DNA of 64,000 nucleotides from Rhizobium grahamii CCGE 502 (lineage in GTDB: Bacteria > Pseudomonadota > Alphaproteobacteria > Rhizobiales > Rhizobiaceae): assembly GCF_000298315.2 (NCBI RefSeq), contig NZ_AEYE02000014.1:372001-436000 (forward strand), written 5' to 3'. Below the pieces are notes generated by a model. The model was not told where the DNA came from, did no database searches, and was given only the letters and a program-made list of their open reading frames with translations. Positions 27,544 to 36,100 of this stretch are shown piece by piece. A program made the translations under genes and the position numbers. How positions within the stretch are numbered: the stretch's first letter is position 1; the number at the start of each line of letters is the position of its first letter.

Positions 27544-28605
27544 TCAGGCGGTGGCTTTCGCCCCTTCGCCGCTTTCAGTCAATGCCTTTCTGACGATCGG
27601 GGCGACTTTCGTGCCGTACAGCTCGATGCCGCGCATGATCTGGTCGTGGGGCATGAGGCCGATCGCCATCTGCAGCAGAAAGCGGTCGTTCTTGAACAGC
27701 CGATGATGCGCGATGATCTTCTCGGCCACCAGTTCCGGCTCGCCCACGAAGAGTGCGCCGTTCGGTCCGCGCGACATGTCGAAGTGCGCCCGGTTCGTCG
27801 GCCCCCAGCCGCGCTCGCGGCCGATCCGGTTCATGACCTCGGCCTGCGGACCGTAAAACTGATCTGCGGCGGCATCCGTTGTGTCCGCGATGAACCCGTG
27901 CACGTTGATGCTGGTTTTGAGCTTCGATGCCTCCTGCCCTGCCCGCCGAGCGGCCTCACGGTAGAGATCGAACAACGGCGCGAAACGGCGTGGCTCGCCG
28001 CCGATGATCGCCAGTGCTACCGGCAAGCCCATAGCGCCGGCGCGGGCAACCGATTGCGGCGTGCCGCCGACGGCAATCCACAGGGGCAACGGGTCCTGCA
28101 GCGGACGGGGGTAGACGCCACGCCCATTGAGAGGGGCACGCAGTTCCCCCGACCACGTGACGGTTTCCTGATCGCGGAGCGCCATCAGCAAGTCGAGCTT
28201 TTCCTCGAACAGCTGATCGTAATCCTCCAGATTGTAGCCGAAGAGCGGGAACGACTCGATGAATGAACCCCGCCCCGCCATGATCTCGGCGCGACCATTG
28301 GACAGCAGATCGAGTGTCGCGAACTGCTGGAAGACCCGAACCGGATCGTCCGAGCTCAAGACCGTCACGGCGCTGGTCAGGCGGATGTTCCTGGTTTTCA
28401 CGGCAGCCGCAGCCAGCGCGACGGCGGGAGCGGAGGCCGCATAGTCGGGCCTGTGATGCTCGCCCAACCCGAAGACATCGAGCCCGACCTGGTCGGCGAG
28501 CTCGATTTCCTCAAGCAGATGCTTCAGTCGTTCTGCCCCTTCCTCACCCTTGCTACGGCTGGGATTCGGGTTCACGTCGGCAAAGGTGTAGAGGCCTAAT
28601 TCCAT
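27544..28605 (-). CDS. LLM-class flavin-dependent oxidoreductase
   Basis: A 353-residue luciferase-like monooxygenase. The N-terminus [14 protein letters not shown], the [15 protein letters not shown] stretch and the [13 protein letters not shown] segment are typical of the FMN-dependent bacterial luciferase family, in which reduced flavin is supplied by a separate reductase. The substrate is unknown. The ATG at 28605 has GGGA 8 nt upstream; an ATG three codons earlier (28614) is possible. It follows the DoxX gene region on the same strand after a 151-bp gap that contains a 7-bp hairpin GCCGCGA/TCGCGGC (28710-28730). Confidence 0.88.
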   Translation of the reverse strand: MELGLYTFADVNPNPSRSKGEEGAERLKHLLEEIELADQVGLDVFGLGEHHRPDYAASAPAVALAAAAVKTRNIRLTSAVTVLSSDDPVRVFQQFATLDLLSNGRAEIMAGRGSFIESFPLFGYNLEDYDQLFEEKLDLLMALRDQETVTWSGELRAPLNGRGVYPRPLQDPLPLWIAVGGTPQSVARAGAMGLPVALAIIGGEPRRFAPLFDLYREAARRAGQEASKLKTSINVHGFIADTTDAAADQFYGPQAEVMNRIGRERGWGPTNRAHFDMSRGPNGALFVGEPELVAEKIIAHHRLFKNDRFLLQMAIGLMPHDQIMRGIELYGTKVAPIVRKALTESGEGAKATA

Positions 28606-28756
28606 GGCTCGCATCCCGTTGAATCTAAAGATGGAGATAAGGATGGAGCGGCCTCAGCGCAAATACAAATTCTGGAACCGATCGTTCGAAAATATCGATA
28701 AGCAGTACCGCCGCGACTTGGCATCGCGGCGAACTTAGATCCTGAAATCAACAACT

Positions 28757-29173
28757 TCAAAGCTTGAGCGGAATCATTTTCCGAACGGCCTCGTATCTGA
28801 GATAAAGCCCGCCCCAGGCAATCAGCCCGAGATAGACGCCGAACAGCAGGTGCGAAAAGATCGGGCTCCCGACGCGGAGATGCGTGGCGATGGCGCCGCC
28901 GAGCAAACCGGTGAGCAGGATCGCCCCCAGCACCGACGTCCGCGGAATGGCGTAGAGCAACGCGCATAACAGGGTCACGACACCGAGACCGCGAGCTAGC
29001 ATCGGATCGCCGGAGTAGCCGAGCGCAGCCATCGTTTCCGTGACCGGCGCGATCGGCACCAGCTTGATCGCCCCGTCGAAAATGAGAAAGGCCACGATCA
29101 ACCCGCTCATGACAATGCCGGTGACGGTCTGCCAGCGCGGAACCCCGGCAGTTGAATCAACAATTGCAGACAT
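28757..29173 (-). CDS. DoxX family membrane protein
   Basis: A 138-residue protein with four hydrophobic segments (about 18-38, 55-75, 82-100, 108-127), matching the DoxX/DoxX-like family of small quinone- or redox-linked membrane proteins of uncertain function. The true start is the ATG at 29173 with GGGGGA upstream. It lies 29 bp after the SRPBCC gene and is probably the last gene of the ECF42 operon. DoxX-like proteins are frequent members of ECF42 neighbourhoods. Confidence 0.85.
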   Translation of the reverse strand: MSAIVDSTAGVPRWQTVTGIVMSGLIVAFLIFDGAIKLVPIAPVTETMAALGYSGDPMLARGLGVVTLLCALLYAIPRTSVLGAILLTGLLGGAIATHLRVGSPIFSHLLFGVYLGLIAWGGLYLRYEAVRKMIPLKL

Positions 29174-29202
29174 AGCTCGATCCCCCTGTTTCGATTCCGA
29201 TT

Positions 29203-29670
29203 TCAGATCCTGGGAAGCAACTCGGCGAGCTGATCGGCGCATTTGCCCCAGCCCTCGTGGAAGCCCATCTGCTCGTGCTGCTCCTTGTCGGCCGCCGTCC
29301 AGTGTCTCGCCTTGGCGGTGTATTTCGTCCGCCCGTTGCCCAGGTCTTCAAGCAGGATGATGCCGACGAAGAACGGCTTTTCGGACGGAACCCAGGAACT
29401 CGTGAAGGCGTCGGTGAAGACGATCTTTTCGTTTTCGACGATCTCGAGATAAACGCCGCGGTTGGGGAACTCCTGGCCCTCGGGGCTCCGCATGACGATG
29501 AGGTTCGAGCCGCCCGGCCGTGCATCGATCTGCGCGTCAGCAATGCTCCAGGGGCGTGGCACGAACCATTCCTTCATCAGAACAGGATCGGTCCAGGCTT
29601 TGAAAATTTTCTCGCGCGGGGCATCGAATTCACGCACGAGAACCAGTTCGTGTTGAGCTTCCCCGGTCAT
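29203..29670 (-). CDS. SRPBCC (AHSA1-type) protein
   Basis: A 155-residue protein of the START/Bet v1-like SRPBCC fold, AHSA1 group. It begins with LVLVREFDAPREKIFKAWTDP and has GWGKCADQLAEL at the C-terminus, both characteristic. Such proteins bind hydrophobic ligands in a deep cavity, and the ligand here is unknown. AGGAG lies about 9 nt before the ATG. It sits between the ECF42 sigma gene and the DoxX gene on the same strand, a typical setting for this domain. Confidence 0.9.
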   Translation of the reverse strand: MTGEAQHELVLVREFDAPREKIFKAWTDPVLMKEWFVPRPWSIADAQIDARPGGSNLIVMRSPEGQEFPNRGVYLEIVENEKIVFTDAFTSSWVPSEKPFFVGIILLEDLGNGRTKYTAKARHWTAADKEQHEQMGFHEGWGKCADQLAELLPRI

Positions 29671-29771
29671 TTCAGCATTCTCCTGTTGAACGAAACCTGT
29701 TTTCTATCAGGTTGTTACAAGGACGTGAGAGGTCTTCCGGTTCCGACAACCCGGTGCGATTATCTTGAGAA

Positions 29772-31031
29772 TTACTTTGCGATCGGCTGCGCAGCACCAT
29801 GGGCGAGGCTGTCGATCTGCTGGCGGATATGCGCGGCTTCCGCTGCCGAGTGCGCCAGCGCGATGGCGCGATCAAAGGCTTCGTGCGCCTCGCGGGCCCG
29901 ACCGAGCTGCTTCAGCAGGCCGCCACGCAGGCCGTGATAGTAGAAATAGCGGTCGAGCTTTTCGCCAAGCGTTTCGACAAGCGCCAGCGCCTCTTCCGGC
30001 CCCCTGAGCTTGGAGACGGCAACGGCGCGGTTGAGCGTAATGACAGGCGACGGCTGGATGCGCTCGAGCGCCCGATAGAGCAGCTCGATCTCCTCCCAAT
30101 CCGTGTCCTCGGCGCGCTTGGCGCGCGAATGCAGCGCGGCAATGGCCGCCTGCAGCTGGTAGGGGCCGGGTTGGCGATGACGGATCGCCTTGTCGAGCAG
30201 TGCCAGCGCCTCGTTGATCAGCTCGCGGTTCCACAGCGAACGATCCTGATCCTCGAGCAATACGATATCGTTTTCACCATTAAAGCGCGCTTGGCGCCGC
30301 GAGATCTGCAGCAGCATCAGCGCCAACAGACCCATCAGCTCCGGCTCGCCGGGGAAAATGCGCAGCAGAAGCCGTGCAAGGCGGATTGCCTCGTCGCTGA
30401 AGGCGCAGGCTTCGTGCTTCGGATCGGCTTGGCTGTAGCCCTCGTTGAAGATGAGGTAGATCATCGTGCTGACGATCGAGAGTCGCTCGGCGCGCTCTTG
30501 CGCATCCGGCGTCTCGAAGGGCACACCAGCCTTGGCGACGCGCGCCTTGGCCCGCGTGATCCGCTGCTCCATCGCGCTTTCCCCGACGAGGAAGGCCCGC
30601 GCGATCTGCTGCACGGTAAGTCCGGAGACGATGCGGAGCGCCAGTGCGATCTGTTGCGTGGCCGGCAGATCCGGATGGCAGCAGATGAACAGCAGTCGCA
30701 GGATATCGTCGCGATAGTTGGAATCGTCGAGCCGTTCGGCGATATCGCTTTCGGCGTCACTGGTGTCGGAGATCAGCTCCTCGTCCGGAAGTGCTTGCGT
30801 CTTCGAACGCTTGCGGACGGCGTCGATGCCGCTGTTGCGGCCGACGAAGATCAGCCATGCCGTCGGATCGCGCGGCGGCCCCTTGTCCGGCCAGGTGCGG
30901 ATGGCGCGCAGGCAGGCCTCCTGAAAGGCCTCCTCCGCGATATCAAGATCGCGGAAGTATCTGAGCAGCGCGCCAAGCGCCTTCGGCCGGGCCGAAGCAA
31001 GCGTCACGTCGATCCAGGCAATGTCTGTCAT
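29772..31031 (-). CDS. ECF42-type RNA polymerase sigma factor
   Basis: A 419-residue extracytoplasmic-function sigma factor with a long C-terminal extension. Sigma region 2 covers about 15-80 (DLDIAEEAFQEACLRAI), region 4 about 110-175 (LTVQQIARAFLV), and residues about 185-415 form a TPR-like helical domain (DUF6596 region) that takes the place of a separate anti-sigma factor. The group is defined by an adjacent DGPF/YciI protein, which is present here and overlaps the sigma start by 4 bp (ATGA). No anti-sigma gene is seen. The inducing signal of the group is not established. Confidence 0.93.
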   Translation of the reverse strand: MTDIAWIDVTLASARPKALGALLRYFRDLDIAEEAFQEACLRAIRTWPDKGPPRDPTAWLIFVGRNSGIDAVRKRSKTQALPDEELISDTSDAESDIAERLDDSNYRDDILRLLFICCHPDLPATQQIALALRIVSGLTVQQIARAFLVGESAMEQRITRAKARVAKAGVPFETPDAQERAERLSIVSTMIYLIFNEGYSQADPKHEACAFSDEAIRLARLLLRIFPGEPELMGLLALMLLQISRRQARFNGENDIVLLEDQDRSLWNRELINEALALLDKAIRHRQPGPYQLQAAIAALHSRAKRAEDTDWEEIELLYRALERIQPSPVITLNRAVAVSKLRGPEEALALVETLGEKLDRYFYYHGLRGGLLKQLGRAREAHEAFDRAIALAHSAAEAAHIRQQIDSLAHGAAQPIAK

Positions 31032-31402
31032 GTCGAAGAGTCTCCGGGCCGGAACACGTAGAACGGCCGAATTTCGTAAGAGGTCGAACCCGGATTGACC
31101 GAAGACAGCTCTTTCGAAAAGGCAACAGCCTCCTCCAGAGTATCGAAATCAACCACGTAAAAGCCGAGGAGCGCTTCCTTTGTTTCCGCGAAGGGACCGT
31201 CGAGAACGAGCGGTTCCTCCTTGCCCTTGCGCACGGTGGTCGCCGCCGTCGTCGGCATCAGCCGACCGACTGGACCAAGCTTGCCACGCTCGGCCAGGGG
31301 TGCCTGGACGGCATAGAGCTTCGCCATCACGGCGTCCTCCTCCTCCTTGGTCCAGGAGAACACGGTTTCTTCATTGGCATAACAAAGGATTGCATAAAGC
31401 AT
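31028..31402 (-). CDS. YciI (DGPF) family protein
   Basis: A 124-residue protein of the YCII fold with the defining motif DGPFAETKE (about residues 68-76). Proteins of this group always accompany ECF42 sigma factors and are thought to take part in their function or in the stress response they control. The exact activity is unknown. The ATG has GAGGAG 7 nt upstream, and the stop codon overlaps the sigma-factor ATG. It is the first gene of the YciI-ECF42-SRPBCC-DoxX run. Confidence 0.92.
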   Translation of the reverse strand: MLYAILCYANEETVFSWTKEEEDAVMAKLYAVQAPLAERGKLGPVGRLMPTTAATTVRKGKEEPLVLDGPFAETKEALLGFYVVDFDTLEEAVAFSKELSSVNPGSTSYEIRPFYVFRPGDSST

Positions 31403-31535
31403 CTCTTACTCCTCTTCCCGAATGACGAAGGAGTAGCGCGACATCCGACAGGACGCAGCAAAAAAATACAACTTGAAGAAGGAGATGGCTAAACGTGCGG
31501 CGACTGAAGGCGGCCAGCGAAGCACAAGCCAAACA

Positions 31536-31560
31536 AACGGCCACGCACTGCGCGGCCGTT
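31536..31560 (-). terminator. Terminator after the MYG1 gene
   Basis: The arms AACGGCC/GGCCGTT extend with CGC/GCG across one mismatch around an ACT loop. On the minus strand the hairpin is followed by TGTTTGG. It is 41 bp beyond the MYG1 stop. Confidence 0.6.
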
Positions 31561-31600
31561 GTGGCAGACATCTGTCAGAGCGAGCCCTTTCAGGCCTGTC

Positions 31601-32530
31601 TCAGCTGGCGGCTCCGACCGCAAGGGCCTCCTGCACGGCCAACTCGGCCATCGCCAATGCGGCCTCGCGAGTCCGGGCAGCCGCCACGAAGCGGCCGTTG
31701 TGACAGAAGGTTGCGCCCTCGACGCCGCAGACAGCTTCGAGGTCGTGGTTTGTCAGGCCGGCCCAGGCCGCCGGCAGATCCGCGCGAAGCTCAAACCCCT
31801 CGTCTCCACGACGAATCCCGGTAACACACCAGTCCTTTTCTCGCGGGTGAACGACAAGCAGAAGGTGATCGGCGCCCGCCTTGACGATCGCCGGGCGGAA
31901 AGGCATTCCCATCGGGAGCTCGAGAACGCGGCCCTGCCCCGTGCGCTCGATGGCCTGAAGGACAAGTGTCTCCGCCCGCAATTTGGCAGCGCTTTGGGCG
32001 ATCTTTGCCTCGACGAAACTGCGGGCGATCGCGACGGCGTCCTGAAATCTCCGATCATCGGCATCCGGATCGGTGTCGTCGAACACCGGCTTCAAAGTTT
32101 CGAGCAAAGCCGGCAGCGTCAGTCCGGCCAACGGCCCAGACGGGCTGAGGGCACCGTTGTCCGTCAGGTCGATAGGCAGCACGAAGGCGAGATCGAACGA
32201 GGCATGCAATGCCTCGACGTGAGCTTCGGGAATGCCTGTTGCAACAAGGTAGTCGCGACCGTAGTGCTTCCAAATCAGGCCGAACGAGCTGTAGGGCTGT
32301 CCATCATCGCGCAAAGGTGCGCCACGCTGATGGTGGTCGAAGATGCCCTGAGAGGCATCATACGCACCACCGACGTCATAGATGATCCGATCGGAGGCCG
32401 GTTTGATCCACTCCGGCGCCCTGCTCCGGATCACACGGGCCTGCGGGAAGAGCCGGGTCAGGATGACACTCGACAGCACTTCATCGGCATGGAAGCCACC
32501 GGAATGAGTGACGAGAAAATCTGGAGTCAT
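31601..32530 (-). CDS. MYG1 family protein
   Basis: A 309-residue protein of the MYG1/GAMM1 family, a DHH-like metal-dependent hydrolase fold. The N-terminal THSGGFHADEVLSS carries the expected His and Asp metal ligands, and FDHHQRG (about residues 64-70) the next ones. The eukaryotic homolog MYG1 is a 3'-5' RNA exonuclease; bacterial members are poorly studied, so the activity here is inferred. The ATG at 32530 has no strong ribosome binding site. Convergence with nothing and a terminator at 31536 suggest a single-gene unit. Confidence 0.88.
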   Translation of the reverse strand: MTPDFLVTHSGGFHADEVLSSVILTRLFPQARVIRSRAPEWIKPASDRIIYDVGGAYDASQGIFDHHQRGAPLRDDGQPYSSFGLIWKHYGRDYLVATGIPEAHVEALHASFDLAFVLPIDLTDNGALSPSGPLAGLTLPALLETLKPVFDDTDPDADDRRFQDAVAIARSFVEAKIAQSAAKLRAETLVLQAIERTGQGRVLELPMGMPFRPAIVKAGADHLLLVVHPREKDWCVTGIRRGDEGFELRADLPAAWAGLTNHDLEAVCGVEGATFCHNGRFVAAARTREAALAMAELAVQEALAVGAAS

Positions 32531-32761
32531 GCCAGGATGCGCCTTGTTGTTCTGCGGAAGCCGCTTGCGGTCGGCAGCACATACCCCTTGCTGGTGGCTA
32601 TCTCAACCCATCTTGGTCCGACTCTTGCTTTGATCCTGGAACGGCCTCTTGAGGTTTTTTGTTTGCGCGGGATTACCCGGGGACGCATTCCTTTCCATAT
32701 CGGGGCCGGAAGGCGACTCTCTATTGCCTGATGAAGGCTTGGCTGTGAGGCGCCCCGGGTC

Positions 32762-33532
32762 TCAGGCGACGGACCATCCACCATCCACTAAAAGGTTCGC
32801 TCCGGTGATCAGGCTCGCAGCCGGCGATGCAAGGAAGACGACGGCGCCCACGACATCATCGGTTTCACCGATCCGGCCGAGCGGAATGTGATCGAGCGTC
32901 GCCTTGCGATTGTCGGTGTCGGACAAGAACGGTGCTGTACCATCCGTGTGGATGAACGTCGGCGACACGGTATTTACGGTGACATTGTAGCGTGCCCATT
33001 CGGCTGCAAGGCAGCGTGTGAGGTGATTGATTGCCGCCTTGCTCATGCAATAGATTGCCTCGCCGCGTAGCGCCACAGTACCGGCCTGTGAGCTGATATT
33101 GATGATCCGCCCCTCATTGCGCTCGATCATGTGACGACCGACTGCCTGCGTCATCAAAAATGTGCCCTTGATGTTGACGTCGAGTATCTCGTCAAGGTCT
33201 TTCTCCTCAACGAGTTCCGCGAGATTGCCCGGAGCCACGCCGACGTTGTTGACGAGTACGTCGATCCGACCGAACGTGGCAAGCGCCGCGTCGACGGCTT
33301 CTGCGATATGGGCCTTATTGGGAATCTCCAGTCGAACGGGGAGAACTTTTCGTCCCGCAGCTTCCAGTTCGGCAACAAGGCCCGCCGAGGCAGCGACATC
33401 CCGTACTCCCAAAACAATATCGGAGCCTGCCGCGGCGCAGGCAGCGGCACAGGCTCGACCGATGCCACGACTCGCTCCCGTCACCAAAGTCACCTTGCCT
33501 GCAAGGCTGAAGTCCGGCGCATTCTTCTGCAT
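32762..33532 (-). CDS. SDR-family oxidoreductase
   Basis: A 256-residue short-chain dehydrogenase. The cofactor motif is TGASRGIG (near residue 20), the catalytic Ser lies in NISSQAG and the Tyr/Lys pair in YCMSK. LVNNVG is the usual NNAG variant, with Val instead of Ala. The ATG at 33532 has GGGAGG 7 nt upstream, which decides it over the in-frame ATG nine codons earlier. The substrate is unknown. It is divergent from the exported glycosidase-like gene. Confidence 0.9.
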   Translation of the reverse strand: MQKNAPDFSLAGKVTLVTGASRGIGRACAAACAAAGSDIVLGVRDVAASAGLVAELEAAGRKVLPVRLEIPNKAHIAEAVDAALATFGRIDVLVNNVGVAPGNLAELVEEKDLDEILDVNIKGTFLMTQAVGRHMIERNEGRIINISSQAGTVALRGEAIYCMSKAAINHLTRCLAAEWARYNVTVNTVSPTFIHTDGTAPFLSDTDNRKATLDHIPLGRIGETDDVVGAVVFLASPAASLITGANLLVDGGWSVA

Positions 33533-33750
33533 GACAATGCCTCCCTCGACGAACCTCATTTATGGCAGCGTCGGCGCGCGGATGCCAGATGTTCCGCGCA
33601 TGCTGAGAACAGTCCATCAGGCAACAAGCGATCCCAGCTGTGGACATGAACCTCGCTTCAAGTAACGTCACGCCGACGCCATCAAGCCGCCCATTTTGCT
33701 CGGGATTGCTCGGCCTCTCGCGCAAAACCCAGAGAAATGTCGAGACAAGA

Positions 33751-34713
33751 ATGAAGACTCACCTCAGCCTGCTTGTCGCCTGTGCCCTTCTGTTTTGCTT
33801 GCACAACACGACAAGTGCGGCCTCTGCGCCCGAAAACTTCATCTACACCAGCTCCGGCGATCTCGAAGGGGTGATCAAACTCATCAGCCGGCCCGATATC
33901 GGCGGTGTGCAGATCATCTACAACTGGCGCCAGCTCGAGACGGCAAAAGGGCAATATGATTTCTCTGCAATCGAGGCCGATCTTGCGACCATCAAGCGTC
34001 TGAACAAGAAGCTCTTCATCCAAATCCAGGATCGGTTCTTTGAACCGAACGCCAGAAACGTCCCCGACTATCTGCTCGCCGACAAGGCCTATGGCGGCGG
34101 CATCACCGCGCAATTCGACAATCCGGGCGAGAACAAGCCTGTTGGCTCCGGCTGGGTGGCGCAGCAATGGAACCCCGCCGTTCGTCAACGCTACCAGGCG
34201 CTGCTGGCTGCCCTTGCAGCAAGGTTCGACGGCGAAGTCTACGGCGTCAATCTGCCGGAGACGGCGATCGATCTCGATCCGAAGCACGAACCGGAAGGCT
34301 ACAGCTGCGACGCCTACTTTCAGGGCGAGATGGAAAATCTCGCCCTCGCCCGCAAGGCCTTCAACAAGAGCAAGGTCGTTCAATACGTCAATTTCTGGCC
34401 CTGCGAATGGGAAAACGATCACAACTACATGGGGCGGCTTTTCGAGTTCGCGGCAAAGAATGGCGTCGGCCTTGGCGGACCGGATATCGTTCCCTACCGC
34501 AAGGGCCAGATGAAGAATTCCTATCCGTTCTTCAACAAGTACAAGGGCAAACTAGCCTTCGTCGGCCTCGCCGTCCAGGAACCGACTTTGACCTACAAGA
34601 ATCCGAAGACGAAGAAACCGTTCACCAAGGAGGAATTCACCGCCTTCGCCGATGATTATCTCGGCGCCGAGGTGATCTTCTGGAGCACCTCAACACCGTG
34701 GCTGCGCCGCTGA
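33751..34713 (+). CDS. Exported TIM-barrel glycosidase-like protein
   Basis: A 320-residue protein with a signal peptide (about 1-24, ending TSAASA). The pattern of the mature part (GVQIIYNWRQLETAKGQYDFS, NLPETAID, FWPCEWEND) resembles the (beta/alpha)8 barrel of glycoside hydrolases such as families 5, 39 and 42, where a Glu after strand 4 is the acid/base; the Glu of NLPETAID is the candidate. I cannot assign a CAZy family. The start is the ATG at 33751 despite a weak ribosome binding site, because the signal peptide begins there. A strong terminator follows at 34746-34772. Confidence 0.7.
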   Translation: MKTHLSLLVACALLFCLHNTTSAASAPENFIYTSSGDLEGVIKLISRPDIGGVQIIYNWRQLETAKGQYDFSAIEADLATIKRLNKKLFIQIQDRFFEPNARNVPDYLLADKAYGGGITAQFDNPGENKPVGSGWVAQQWNPAVRQRYQALLAALAARFDGEVYGVNLPETAIDLDPKHEPEGYSCDAYFQGEMENLALARKAFNKSKVVQYVNFWPCEWENDHNYMGRLFEFAAKNGVGLGGPDIVPYRKGQMKNSYPFFNKYKGKLAFVGLAVQEPTLTYKNPKTKKPFTKEEFTAFADDYLGAEVIFWSTSTPWLRR

Positions 34714-34745
34714 TGCAGCCGAAGGGCGGCGGCATTTAACGACGC

Positions 34746-34772
34746 AAAAATGCACCCACGCGGTGCATTTTT
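34746..34772. terminator. Bidirectional terminator
   Basis: The stem AAAAATGCACC/GGTGCATTTTT (34746-34756 with 34762-34772, 5-nt loop) ends in a T-run on both strands. It separates the glycosidase-like gene from the acyltransferase gene. Confidence 0.9.
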
Positions 34773-34843
34773 TGCCGCACCCCTCGTTTTCGACGTATTT
34801 GGCCTATTTATTTCGCTGCATTGCACAAATCGGAGAGCGGTCA

Positions 34844-35866
34844 TTGCAGCAGAAAACCCGCATCGATTGGCTGGATATCGCCAAGGGTATGTCCATCATT
34901 CTCGTGGTGATCTACCACACCCTCCTCTACCACGACTTCCACAACATCGCGCCCGACCTTTATGTCCGCCTGAGCGGCATCATGACGCCGATCCGGATGC
35001 CGTTGTTTTTCACGGTCTCCGGCTTTCTCGCAGCCTCCGCCATGCGTGCGCCATGGGGGGACTTCCTGCGCCGCAAGATCTGGCTTCTCGTCTATCTCTT
35101 CGCAGTCTGGAGCACGGCACGCTGGCTGTTCTTCCGTTACATCCAGACCAATGTCCTGGTGCCGGCGGAAGGAAGCGATCCCTATCAATTGCTTGAAATG
35201 TGGTGGGCACCGAACACCGGCATCTGGTTCATCTGGGCGCTCGCCATCTTCATGATCACGACGAAACTTCTTTCTTCCGTCCACCATCCGACCGCAATGG
35301 CGCTCGCCGCACTGCTATCGATCCTGACCTTCGGCGAGTACCTGCCGATCGATCTCTTCACCCATCGCAACATACTGCAGTATTTCGTCTTCTTTCTCTT
35401 CGGCTGCTGGTACGGAAAATCCGTGGTCAACGCGATCACGGAGCGGCCGCTGCTCACCGCCTGCGCGGGCTTGCTCCTCTTCACCGCGCTCTACGGGCTG
35501 CGCTGGCGCCTGCAGGCCATCGAGAAAGGCACTTGGGCGTTGGCCTCTTCCATCGCTGGCCTCGCATGGCTGTGCGGAACGGCCGTGCTGATGTCGCGCC
35601 TGCAGCCGGTGCGCCACGCCTTCGCCTATTTCGGGCGCAACACGCTTCCCGTCTACGTGACCCATGTCATGATCGTCTCGCTTGTAGTCGCGATGGTCGC
35701 CACCATCGTTGGAAGCAACGCTGCAAGTGGCTACATCACCGCGCCGCTGGTGGTCGTCTTTGCGATCGGTCTCTCGCTTGCGATCCGGGCGATCGCCGAT
35801 CGCAGCGGCGCCGCCTGGCTCTATACGCCACCCACGCGGCGACAGCGGCAGGCCGTTCCCGCTTGA
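34844..35866 (+). CDS. Acyltransferase-3 family membrane protein
   Basis: A 340-residue polytopic protein with about ten hydrophobic segments. The opening RIDWLDIAKGMSIILVVIYH carries the Arg and His typical of acyltransferase 3 (OafA/NodX/ExoZ/OpgC) proteins, which acetylate or succinylate surface polysaccharides and glucans across the inner membrane. The start is TTG at 34844 with GGAG 8 nt upstream; the ORF upstream to 34763 runs through the preceding terminator and is not used. Acceptor and acyl group are unknown. Confidence 0.85.
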   Translation: MQQKTRIDWLDIAKGMSIILVVIYHTLLYHDFHNIAPDLYVRLSGIMTPIRMPLFFTVSGFLAASAMRAPWGDFLRRKIWLLVYLFAVWSTARWLFFRYIQTNVLVPAEGSDPYQLLEMWWAPNTGIWFIWALAIFMITTKLLSSVHHPTAMALAALLSILTFGEYLPIDLFTHRNILQYFVFFLFGCWYGKSVVNAITERPLLTACAGLLLFTALYGLRWRLQAIEKGTWALASSIAGLAWLCGTAVLMSRLQPVRHAFAYFGRNTLPVYVTHVMIVSLVVAMVATIVGSNAASGYITAPLVVVFAIGLSLAIRAIADRSGAAWLYTPPTRRQRQAVPA

Positions 35867-36100
35867 TCGTAGCTAGGCAGCACGTTTCCCTGCCCGCCCG
35901 CTTTCCCGTCACGACGATCGACGACAATGGTATGCGACCCGGCCCATCCCAGCGCCGCCTGCGTACCGCTCGACATTCCGTAACTCCACAGTCACCGCAA
36001 CCTTACCAATTCCAGGCGGTCCGAACGCGCCGCAGTTTAGGGCGACGTGGCCGGAAACTCGGTGCATATTGTGCGCATCGACCCGACGGGAGACAAGGAC

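Noticed and set aside
28710-28730. GCCGCGA/TCGCGGC hairpin after the DoxX gene
   Set aside because: The stem is sound but there is no T-run on the minus strand, so I did not list it as a terminator.
29799-31061. A 420-codon plus-strand ORF opposite the ECF42 sigma gene
   Set aside because: Antisense shadow; the sigma factor has clear regions 2 and 4.
32527-32784. An 85-codon minus-strand ORF between MYG1 and the SDR gene
   Set aside because: Overlaps the SDR end, is Arg-rich and has no ribosome binding site or family match.
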